Positions 1-5,504 of a DNA stretch of 46,782 nt are shown piece after piece. The first letter of the stretch is position 1; the number at the start of each line of letters is the position of its first letter. The stretch is from Bacteroides sp. (GTDB lineage: Bacteria; Bacteroidota; Bacteroidia; Bacteroidales; Marinifilaceae). A model generated the notes under the pieces. The model searched no databases and had not been told where the DNA came from. It was given only the letters and a program-made list of their open reading frames with translations. The translations under genes and the position numbers were made by a program. The stretch lies in assembly GCA_021771575.1 (NCBI GenBank), contig JAETOX010000011.1, positions 1-46,782 of the forward strand, written 5' to 3'.

Positions 1-68
1 TTAAAGGATATGGAAAAAAAGTAATATTCTTTCAAGATGATTGGGATTTTCCGGATGACTTTGATTAA
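1..68 (+). CDS. 3' end of an unidentified gene (partial)
   Basis: One frame is open from the window edge to a TAA at 66-68. It encodes about 21 residues with an acidic, aromatic C-terminal tail ending in DWDFPDDFD. The other two plus frames stop almost immediately. The body of the gene lies outside the window, so no function can be given. It ends 51 bp before the GIY-YIG gene on the same strand and could share a transcript with it. Confidence 0.45.
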   Translation, partial: KGYGKKVIFFQDDWDFPDDFD

Positions 69-119
69 CCCAAAGCCTCACGTTTATTGTGGGATTACTA
101 TATTTGAAAAACGACAGAT

Positions 120-602
120 ATGAATCAATTAATAACTATATATATGATGAAGAAATATACAGAAGCTATTGATATGATTGCTTACTACCAAGAAAATTTC
201 AGACACCCTAAAATGGAACAATTTTGTATTAGTGGTCTTTATGACTTATTTCCTGAAAGAGGTGACACAGAATTTCAAATAAAGCATAAATGGCCTGAAT
301 GTTGGCCAAACGTAGAAAAGGGAGGAGTATATATGTTTATTGACGTTACTGGCAATGTCTTATACATAGGAAAAACTAATAAGTTTGGACGCAGACTCGG
401 AAATTATTGTATGTATAACGAAACAAAGGGGTGTAAGCTAAAACAGGATACCTGGAAAGGACAGCCACGATTTGTTATTACTGTTGCCGTACCAGATTCA
501 ACTTGGTTTGAAGCATATAGTTTAGAAGCATATTTAATAGATAATATTCCTACTTCGGATAATGTTATGGGGAATAAAGCATACGGCACTCTTCAGGGAT
601 AA
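120..602 (+). CDS. GIY-YIG domain protein
   Basis: The 160-residue protein carries a GIY-YIG nuclease-type fold in its second half. GVY lies at residues 69-71 and YIG at 82-84, followed by Arg91 (GRR) and a candidate catalytic Glu136 (SLEAYL). These are the core positions of a family that includes homing endonucleases, UvrC and small stand-alone nucleases. The first 65 residues match no domain I recognise. ATG codons also occur at residues 9 and 10, so translation may begin at 144 or 147. No partner nuclease, methylase or intron lies nearby, so the role (repair, mobile-element remnant or defence) is open. The gene is AT-rich compared with the metabolic genes to the right, which suggests an accessory origin. 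Confidence 0.75.
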   Translation: MNQLITIYMMKKYTEAIDMIAYYQENFRHPKMEQFCISGLYDLFPERGDTEFQIKHKWPECWPNVEKGGVYMFIDVTGNVLYIGKTNKFGRRLGNYCMYNETKGCKLKQDTWKGQPRFVITVAVPDSTWFEAYSLEAYLIDNIPTSDNVMGNKAYGTLQG

Positions 603-837
603 ATATGCAGTAATTCCAGTCATATATACCTTTTACAGAATTTACTGCCAACCGAAAGTATATGAGTACAGGAGTATATGAAGTTAGTATTTTATTACTC
701 TATTACGATAGACAGGAAGTATAAATTTAGAATGTGATTGCTCATGAAGAATAAATAACGGACACAACCAAGATAGAATTAACCGTATTATGAATTACAT
801 GGAATAAGCAACTTGTTTGAACCAAGACGAAATAAAA

Positions 838-874
838 GGTCGGAGTCGCAGGTTCGAGTTCCCATTTCGGATTA
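838..874 (+). other. tRNA 3'-end-like fragment (possible attachment-site remnant)
   Basis: The stretch contains GCAGGTTCGAGTTCCC, which resembles a tRNA T-arm (GCAGG-TTCGAGT-CCTGC) with a damaged 3' stem strand. There is no matching D-arm, anticodon arm or acceptor strand upstream, so it is not a functional tRNA. Such fragments are often left where elements integrated into a tRNA 3' end, but no integrase is visible here. Confidence 0.25.
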
Positions 875-924
875 ATTCTCAAGTGCTGTTGCTTTCTTTT
901 TTAGTGTAATCTCCAAAGCGATTC

Positions 925-1096
925 GCTGGGGTTGGACTGGGGTTGGGCTGGGGATTCGCTACATCTACGCTGTATCACTAGCGCTGCCTAAGCGGTACAA
1001 AAGCGCCTGCCAACACATCTGCAACGATTGTACAGCGCTACTGAAACGACGCAGATGTAGCGAATCCCCGGCCAATCCTTAGCCAATCCCTAGCCA
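925..1096. repeat. inverted-repeat element with GGRTTGG-rich arms
   Basis: The arms at 950-969 and 1050-1069 are inverted copies sharing GGGGATTCGCTACATCT and differing at one base over 20. Outside this core both arms continue as two or three degenerate units around GGRTTGG: 925-952 on the plus strand and 1065-1096 read on the minus strand. A second nested pair, TAGCGCTG at 979-986 and CAGCGCTA at 1033-1040, lies inside. No ORF is enclosed. This looks like a non-coding palindromic intergenic element, REP-like or MITE-like. Copies elsewhere in the genome cannot be seen from here. Confidence 0.6.
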
Positions 1097-1164
1097 ATCT
1101 TCATTAAAAGAGGAGTTGAGAACCCTATATAAAATAAGCTTAGGGGGCGACTGAAGCAACTTTT

Positions 1165-1212
1165 GAATCCGGAGCCCTACAGAGGCTATACTTCTGTAGG
1201 GCCCGGGATTCG
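1165..1212. repeat. long hairpin, 10-bp perfect stem
   Basis: GCCCTACAGA at 1174-1183 pairs perfectly with TCTGTAGGGC at 1193-1202 around a 9-base loop. Outside it GAATCC (1165-1170) pairs with GGATTC (1207-1212). It is not followed by a T tract on either strand, so a simple Rho-independent terminator is unlikely. It lies 54 bp beyond the end of the carboxymuconolactone decarboxylase-like gene. Confidence 0.55.
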
Positions 1213-1266
1213 AAACTATTCTTCTATTACTGCTTACAGTACAGAAAATAATGAGACTCAGTCCCC

Positions 1267-1827
1267 TCATTTTTTACAATCACAATTGCAGATAATGACG
1301 GGAGCTTCAGGGAAATCTACCGGGATCCAGGTAGCATTGCTGAGATAATTGGTGATCGTGGTCATACCGACCAGCATATTCAGATCAACCAGATGTGCGT
1401 CGGTGTAACCGGTTTCATAAAAACGTCCGGTGAGTTCGGGTGCCACCTTACCACGACCACTGACCAATGCACAGGTAAAGTCCACCAGGACAGCCAATTT
1501 TTTGTCCCATCTCACATTACCTTTCCGGATAGCCTCGATTTGTTCCTCTGTCAGACCGGTTTCTTTGGCACCTTCAGTGAAAGCAGCCAAACAATAGGGA
1601 GTTTGATTAATCTGGCTGATGACCAAGCGAATGGCCGCAGCTTCGATTGGTGTAAATACAGTAGAAGCATCTGTAAAATCCAGAAAACGTTTCAGTGCTG
1701 TTTCTGAACGGGTCATAAAAGCATATATATTTGGTATAAATCCCAATGATTTTTCCAGAGCATACAACAACTTGCGGTCGTGTTCCTGCACTTCTTCTTT
1801 TTTCGGTACCCTGAATTCTCTTCTCAT
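1267..1827 (-). CDS. carboxymuconolactone decarboxylase / AhpD-like family protein
   Basis: The 186-residue protein has the all-helical CMD/AhpD-like layout. It resembles the peroxidase-related branch, with the segment IEAAAIRLVISQINQTPYCL around residues 61-80. AhpD proteins use a CxxC pair plus Glu and His for alkylhydroperoxidase activity. Here only one cysteine (Cys79) is present in that segment, and the usual following His is Phe83, so classical AhpD chemistry looks incomplete. A cysteine-rich tail (CNCDC) closes the protein. The start ATG at 1825-1827 is the first in frame. The gene is divergent from ferritin, 298 bp away. A redox or stress role is plausible but not shown. Confidence 0.75.
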   Translation of the reverse strand: MRREFRVPKKEEVQEHDRKLLYALEKSLGFIPNIYAFMTRSETALKRFLDFTDASTVFTPIEAAAIRLVISQINQTPYCLAAFTEGAKETGLTEEQIEAIRKGNVRWDKKLAVLVDFTCALVSGRGKVAPELTGRFYETGYTDAHLVDLNMLVGMTTITNYLSNATWIPVDFPEAPVIICNCDCKK

Positions 1828-2125
1828 AGCAAAATATTTTCCTGTTATACGCAGAACTTCTAAGAGAGTTTTACTGCCAAAAACAAAAAATCTGACTTTT
1901 TAGCAACTTTTTAACCGGCATTTCGTTTACTCCGATATACCTGATGAATAGTGTAAATACAACCCTCAAGCCATAGCGTTTCCCTGCGTGCTCTCCCCGT
2001 CCTTCCCGGATGAGAAGTTTTTATAGATGAAACAAAATATCTTTCTGACAAAATGTCCCATTTTCGTTGTTGGCACAAATATTGTTTTTAAACCTGAAAA
2101 ACGATAAAATTAAATAGCAAAAATT

Positions 2126-2608
2126 ATGATCTCAGAAACATTACAAAATGCCATTAACGAACAAATCACTGCTGAAATGTGGTCAGCCAATCTTTATCTT
2201 TCTATGTCTTTCTATTTTGAAAGAGAAGGTTTCAGTGGTTTTGCCCATTGGATGAAAAAACAATCTCAGGAAGAAATGGAACACGCCTATACGATGGCCG
2301 ACTATATTTTTAAACGTGGAGGAGTAGCCAAAATAGATAAAATCGATGTCGTACCTCAAAATTGGGGTAGTGTATTGGAAGTATTCGAACATGTTTATCA
2401 GCACGAATGTCATGTTTCTGCCCTCATCGACAAACTGGTCTCTATCGCCCACGAAGAAAAAGACAACGCTACCCAAGATTTCCTCTGGGGCTTTGTCCGG
2501 GAGCAAGTGGAAGAGGAAGCTACCGCCCAAGGTATTGTGGACAAAGTAAAAAGAGCAGGGGAAACGGGGCTGTTTTTCCTGGATTCTCAACTGGGTGCCA
2601 GAAAGTAA
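2126..2608 (+). CDS. ftnA: non-haem ferritin
   Basis: This bacterial ferritin-type iron-storage protein assembles as a 24-mer that oxidises Fe(II) and stores it as a ferric core in the cytoplasm. At 160 residues it is close to the usual length. The ferroxidase ligands fall at canonical positions: Glu17, Glu50, His53, Glu94, Gln127 and Glu130. There is no Met haem ligand as in bacterioferritin. The gene is monocistronic, with a strong hairpin terminator 32 bp after the stop. The upstream interval is AT-rich, but I see no exact TAnnTTTG element or obvious Fur box. Confidence 0.95.
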   Translation: MISETLQNAINEQITAEMWSANLYLSMSFYFEREGFSGFAHWMKKQSQEEMEHAYTMADYIFKRGGVAKIDKIDVVPQNWGSVLEVFEHVYQHECHVSALIDKLVSIAHEEKDNATQDFLWGFVREQVEEEATAQGIVDKVKRAGETGLFFLDSQLGARK

Positions 2609-2640
2609 ATCATCTGACATTTACTGAAGTAAAACGCTTT

Positions 2641-2678
2641 AAAATACCTCGGAGAGATTTTTGTCTCCGAGGTATTTT
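2641..2678 (+). terminator. Rho-independent terminator after ferritin
   Basis: A perfect 15-bp stem pairs 2641-2655 with 2664-2678 around an 8-base loop. The stem begins with AAAATACC and ends with TTTT, so it could work on both strands. Confidence 0.9.
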
Positions 2679-2878
2679 GCTGTTCAATACCCAATGTTTA
2701 AAGGGCAAAGAACCTGGGTTTGCTATACGACGCTCTCTCTATCGGTGGATGATTCCCTTCCATTTATCCTCAGTATTTAATCAGGAAATGCGGAGCTTTT
2801 TCGACTTTTCGCCCCAAAATACAAATCACTCATTTGCAGCACATTTAGTCATTTCAGGCTGTTTTCATTTTTAATTAT

Positions 2879-2886
2879 TATCTTTG
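2879..2886 (+). promoter_or_regulatory. Bacteroidetes -7 element (TATCTTTG)
   Basis: This is an exact match to TAnnTTTG, 15 bp before the ATG of the small membrane protein. The predicted start of transcription leaves only a very short leader. No clear TTTG -33 element is visible at the expected spacing. Confidence 0.45.
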
Positions 2887-2901
2887 TAGAAAACTATAGA
2901 G

Positions 2902-3195
2902 ATGAAAAAGATCAATATTCCGTTTCTCGTTATCTCCTTCATTATTCTGGTGATAGCCTGTTCGGCTCTTTCCATGAGTGCAGTGGCCAGTAATTATCGC
3001 TTTACCTGGATAGCCCTGAATCCCTGGAACGGGGTGGAAGGTATCGCTTTTACAGTCGGCTATTTTTTGCATACCGGTAAAGCGGTAAGTTTGCTGCTAA
3101 GTATCGGTTTGCTGATGGTTATCTGGTGGCGGCTTTATGCTCTCATCAAACGGATATTCGGCCACCAATCCCGCCCTTATGACGATGAATATTGA
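2902..3195 (+). CDS. small two-helix membrane protein, function unknown
   Basis: The 97-residue protein has two hydrophobic segments, about residues 7-29 and 58-82. A short polar loop containing NPWNGVEG lies between them, and a basic then acidic C-terminal tail ends in YDDEY. I recognise no family. The first helix could be an uncleaved signal anchor. An exact -7 promoter element sits just upstream, and the base composition fits the surrounding core genes, which supports a real gene. Confidence 0.6.
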   Translation: MKKINIPFLVISFIILVIACSALSMSAVASNYRFTWIALNPWNGVEGIAFTVGYFLHTGKAVSLLLSIGLLMVIWWRLYALIKRIFGHQSRPYDDEY

Positions 3196-3339
3196 TTGCC
3201 GGTATTATTGTCTCTCATTCCAGTCGGGTAGATTTGTCCCACATCTTGATGGGTTAGATTATGTGGTTTCTGCTTGTCTATGAAGGCCCAATCACGTCCT
3301 AGCTTCATGATGATATGAAGATGCAAATGTTATTTTTAA

Positions 3340-3426
3340 TACAGTGAAGCAAAATATTCCATTATTGATGGCTGCATTGAAAAAATACAGAAAGATTTAA
3401 ATGAAAAACGTAAGGATGGTTTATAG
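3340..3426 (+). pseudogene. short coding remnant
   Basis: A 28-codon frame without a start follows an upstream TAA and ends at TAG 3424-3426. It reads like a helical protein tail (IEKIQKDLNEKRKDGL). The surrounding 3,196-3,435 interval otherwise has no gene. It may be the end of a gene lost during the event that created the flanking direct repeat. The family is unknown. Confidence 0.3.
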
Positions 3427-3440
3427 CATCCTTGCGTTTT
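3405..3440. terminator. hairpin with flanking A/T tracts
   Basis: AAAACGTAAGGATG (3405-3418) pairs with CATCCTTGCGTTTT (3427-3440), with one mismatch and an 8-base loop. The flanking A and T tracts give it a bidirectional terminator shape. It overlaps the first bases of the left 60-bp direct repeat. Confidence 0.7.
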
Positions 3441-3494
3441 ATATATAAGGTTTACGAATAAAACCTACCGTTCAGTATATGAATTTCCCGGATT
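3435..3494. repeat. left 60-bp direct repeat (copy of the purM 3' end)
   Basis: By direct alignment 57 of 60 bases match 4159-4218. The copy contains the last codons of purM (GKFIY and stop, read on the minus strand) plus 37 bp beyond the stop. With the right copy it brackets the toxin-antitoxin pair exactly, as attachment-site or target duplications bracket an inserted element. Confidence 0.85.
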
Positions 3495-3554
3495 GGCGGA
3501 ATGGACGATTTTGCAGGTTTATTTATGAATAAACTTTAAATATTGATTCCGCTA

Positions 3555-3584
3555 TTGTAAATGCAAACAAAGTACTTATATTTG
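3555..3584 (+). promoter_or_regulatory. promoter of the toxin-antitoxin operon
   Basis: TTG at 3555-3557 is followed after 19 bp by TATATTTG at 3577-3584, an exact TAnnTTTG -7 element at the usual Bacteroidetes spacing. Transcription would start near 3590, so the antitoxin ATG at 3606 is the workable start and the earlier ATG at 3561 is not. Confidence 0.7.
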
Positions 3585-3601
3585 TACTTAAAAGAGTACT
3601 T
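3572..3601 (+). promoter_or_regulatory. triple GTACTT operator candidate
   Basis: GTACTT occurs at 3572, 3584 and 3596, exactly 12 bp apart. The sites overlap the -7 element and the transcription start. YefM-type antitoxins repress their own promoters by binding short palindrome-containing repeats, so this array is the likely autoregulatory site. The first copy lies within the palindrome AAGTACTT. Confidence 0.6.
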
Positions 3602-3605
3602 AGAA

Positions 3606-3866
3606 ATGAGAACAACTAATTATACTGATTTAAGAAATAACCTGAAACATTATTTGGATAGTGTTGTTCAGGACAATACGCCATTAATTGTACAACGGCC
3701 TAATGGAGAAAGCGTAGTTGTTATTTCTTTAGAGGATTATAATGCATTGATGGAAACGGAATATTTGTTGTCGAATCCTGCAAATGCAGAACATTTAAGA
3801 GAGGGAATGGCTCAGGCAGAACGGGGAGAAACTGTCAAAGTGGAAACCGATGAGTTATGGAAATAA
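3606..3866 (+). CDS. YefM/Phd-family antitoxin
   Basis: The 86-residue protein begins MRTTNYTDLRNNLKHYLD, the N-terminal DNA-binding helix pattern of YefM/Phd antitoxins. A strand with VVVISLEDYNALMETEYLL follows, and an acidic, probably unfolded C-terminal tail that would wrap the toxin. An in-frame ATG 45 bases upstream (3561) would add 15 residues but lies before the predicted transcription start, so 3606 is preferred. The last 10 bases overlap the toxin start, which implies translational coupling. It should neutralise the toxin and repress the operon through the GTACTT repeats. Confidence 0.9.
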   Translation: MRTTNYTDLRNNLKHYLDSVVQDNTPLIVQRPNGESVVVISLEDYNALMETEYLLSNPANAEHLREGMAQAERGETVKVETDELWK

Positions 3867-4126
3867 GATTTACTAAGACAGCTTTGGAAGATTTAGCTTA
3901 TTGGAAAAAGATAGGAAATAAGCAGATTCAAACTAAAATAGCTTGTTTATTAGAGGATATAGCTGCACATCCTTTTTATGGAATAGGAAAACCAGAATCA
4001 TTGAAATTTGAATTGTCGGGTCATTGGTCCAGACGTATCAATGCAGAACATCGGATTGTTTATCGTGTGGAAGATAATCAGATTATAGTAATAGTTATTT
4101 CTATGCGTTATCATTATAAACAGTAA
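3857..4126 (+). CDS. yoeB: Txe/YoeB-family mRNA interferase toxin
   Basis: The 89-residue protein belongs to the RelE-like YoeB family, whose members cleave mRNA in the ribosomal A site. The conserved catalytic set is present: Glu47 (GKPESLKF), Arg66 (NAEHRIVYRV) and a C-terminal His86-Tyr87 pair (RYHYKQ). Length and order match YoeB, and the gene overlaps its antitoxin by 10 bp. A strong terminator follows the stop directly. The pair lies between two near-identical 60-bp repeats, so it looks like a discrete inserted cassette. Confidence 0.92.
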   Translation: MEIRFTKTALEDLAYWKKIGNKQIQTKIACLLEDIAAHPFYGIGKPESLKFELSGHWSRRINAEHRIVYRVEDNQIIVIVISMRYHYKQ

Positions 4127-4164
4127 AGAGGCTGTCATAACAAATGAGACAGCCTCTTCGTTTT
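4127..4164 (+). terminator. terminator of the toxin-antitoxin operon
   Basis: AGAGGCTGTC at 4127-4136 pairs perfectly with GACAGCCTCT at 4148-4157, then TCGTTTT follows. It starts on the base after the toxin stop codon and runs into the right 60-bp repeat. Confidence 0.85.
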
Positions 4165-4218
4165 ATATATAAAGTTTACGAATCAAACCTACCGTTCAGT
4201 ATATGAATTTCCCGAATT
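4159..4218. repeat. right 60-bp direct repeat (genuine purM 3' end)
   Basis: This copy covers the last 23 bases of purM and 37 bp of its downstream sequence. It differs from the left copy at three positions. The intact purM reading frame runs into it, so it is either the original copy or the copy restored on integration. Confidence 0.85.
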
Positions 4219-5374
4219 CACTGATAATGGTAAGCTTATTTCCTTCGCTCTCGTCATTATCGTAGCAACGACCGACGATTTGAGCATCGATATTGAAACT
4301 TTTGGAAATGGCAATGATGTCATCGGCCAATTCTTCGTTTACATAGAGTTCCATGCGATGGCCCATATTGAACACTTTGTACATTTCTTCCCAAGGGGTA
4401 CCGGATTGTTCCTGAATCAAACGGAACAGTGGCGGCACTGGAAAAAGATTGTCTTTAACGACGTGCATATTTTCGACAAAGTTCATCACCTTGGTTTGTG
4501 CTCCTCCGGAACAATGGATCATCCCGTGAATTTGCCGGCGGTATTTGTCCAACACTTTTTTTATCACTGGCGCGTATGTACGGGTAGGCGACAATACCAA
4601 CTTACCAGCATCTAAACCGACACCTTCCACAGAATCTGTCAACCGACATTTTCCGGCATAAACCAGTTCCTCGGGAACCTGTCCGTCATAACTTTCCGGG
4701 TATTGTTCGGCCAGATATTTGGCAAATACGTCGTGCCGGGCGGAGGTCAACCCATTAGAACCCATACCCCCGTTGTATTCTTTTTCATAAGTGGCCTGTC
4801 CGTAAGAAGCCAATCCGACGATCACGTCTCCCGGCCGTATACGGGCATTATCGATTACATCTTCCCGCTTCATCCGGCAAGTAACCGTAGAGTCGACAAT
4901 AATAGTACGCACCAGATCCCCAACATCCGCCGTTTCCCCTCCGGTAGAATAGATCGTCACACCCAGCTTCCGGTATTCTTCCAACAATTCTTCCGTCCCG
5001 TTGATGATTGCTGCGATCACTTCTCCCGGAACCCGGTTTTTATTCCGTCCGATGGTAGAAGACAGGAGAATATTGTCCACAGCACCGACACAAAGCAAAT
5101 CATCGATATTCATGATCAAAGCATCCTGGGCGATTCCTTTCCAAACAGAAAGATCCCCTGTTTCTTTCCAATACATATAAGCCAGGGAAGATTTTGTACC
5201 GGCCCCGTCCGCATGCATGATATTACAATATGCCTCATCGCCTCCCAGGTAATCGGGAACGATCTTGCAGAAAGCACGCGGAAAAATTCCTTTGTCGATG
5301 TTTTTGATGGCGTTGTGTACGTCTTCTTTGGAAGCCGACACCCCCCGTTTATTATATCTTTCGTCTTTTCTCAT
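4196..5374 (-). CDS. purM: phosphoribosylformylglycinamidine cyclo-ligase (AIR synthase), Bacteroidetes type
   Basis: This PurM-superfamily enzyme should close formylglycinamidine ribonucleotide to aminoimidazole ribonucleotide with ATP, the fifth step of purine synthesis. At 392 residues it is longer than the E. coli enzyme (about 345), as is typical for the divergent Bacteroidetes form. Visible family features are the Asp-Gly-Ala-Gly-Thr-Lys loop (HADGAGTKSS, about 54-63), the MNIDDLLCVGA segment near 88-98, the glycine-rich STGGETADVGD near 143-153, and GMIHCSGGAQTK near 284-295. The start ATG lies before RKDERYNKRGVS. An exact -7 promoter element lies about 70 bp upstream. A paralogous AIR-synthase-related role is possible. 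Confidence 0.82.
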   Translation of the reverse strand: MRKDERYNKRGVSASKEDVHNAIKNIDKGIFPRAFCKIVPDYLGGDEAYCNIMHADGAGTKSSLAYMYWKETGDLSVWKGIAQDALIMNIDDLLCVGAVDNILLSSTIGRNKNRVPGEVIAAIINGTEELLEEYRKLGVTIYSTGGETADVGDLVRTIIVDSTVTCRMKREDVIDNARIRPGDVIVGLASYGQATYEKEYNGGMGSNGLTSARHDVFAKYLAEQYPESYDGQVPEELVYAGKCRLTDSVEGVGLDAGKLVLSPTRTYAPVIKKVLDKYRRQIHGMIHCSGGAQTKVMNFVENMHVVKDNLFPVPPLFRLIQEQSGTPWEEMYKVFNMGHRMELYVNEELADDIIAISKSFNIDAQIVGRCYDNDESEGNKLTIISEFGKFIY

Positions 5375-5442
5375 GATGATGAGTTACAGATTAAAAAAAA
5401 GTTATGATGCTATTCGATGCACATTCAAGATGCAAACTTACA

Positions 5443-5450
5443 CAAAAGTA
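5443..5450 (-). promoter_or_regulatory. -7 element for purM (TACTTTTG)
   Basis: Read on the minus strand this is an exact TAnnTTTG match about 70 bp before the purM start. It shares the 130-bp divergent interval with the UvrA-like gene promoter. Confidence 0.45.
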
Positions 5451-5474
5451 TGAAATGTTAGGGAAATTTTTTTA

Positions 5475-5482
5475 TAGTTTTG
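5475..5482 (+). promoter_or_regulatory. -7 element for the UvrA-like gene (TAGTTTTG)
   Basis: This is an exact TAnnTTTG match 22 bp before the ATG at 5505, giving a leader of roughly 15 bases. The -33 region is only weakly matched. Confidence 0.5.
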
Positions 5483-5504
5483 TAGAGAAAAACAGATATA
5501 CAGA

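Larger units (their letters stand above)
603..1266. other. gene-poor interval with repeats, no supported CDS
   Basis: I see no convincing coding sequence in these 664 bases. The stretch holds a short tRNA-like 3' fragment near 838-874, a GC-rich inverted-repeat element at 925-1096, and a second hairpin at 1165-1212. The part between 603 and 837 is AT-rich, has stops in all frames, and may be decayed DNA. Confidence 0.6.

Noticed and set aside
2062-2100. Bacteroidetes promoter for ferritin
   Set aside because: The interval contains TTGTTGG and TATTGTTTTT words but no exact TAnnTTTG element at proper spacing, so it was not listed as a feature.
2183-2620. Long antisense frame over ferritin
   Set aside because: The plus frame encodes ferritin with all metal ligands; the antisense frame is a shadow with no family pattern.
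3561-3605. Upstream ATG for the antitoxin
   Set aside because: It precedes the predicted transcription start and overlaps the promoter. The conserved antitoxin N-terminus begins at 3606.
4703-5407. 234-codon plus-strand frame over purM
   Set aside because: It is antisense to a clear purM reading frame and its translation has no domain-like pattern.
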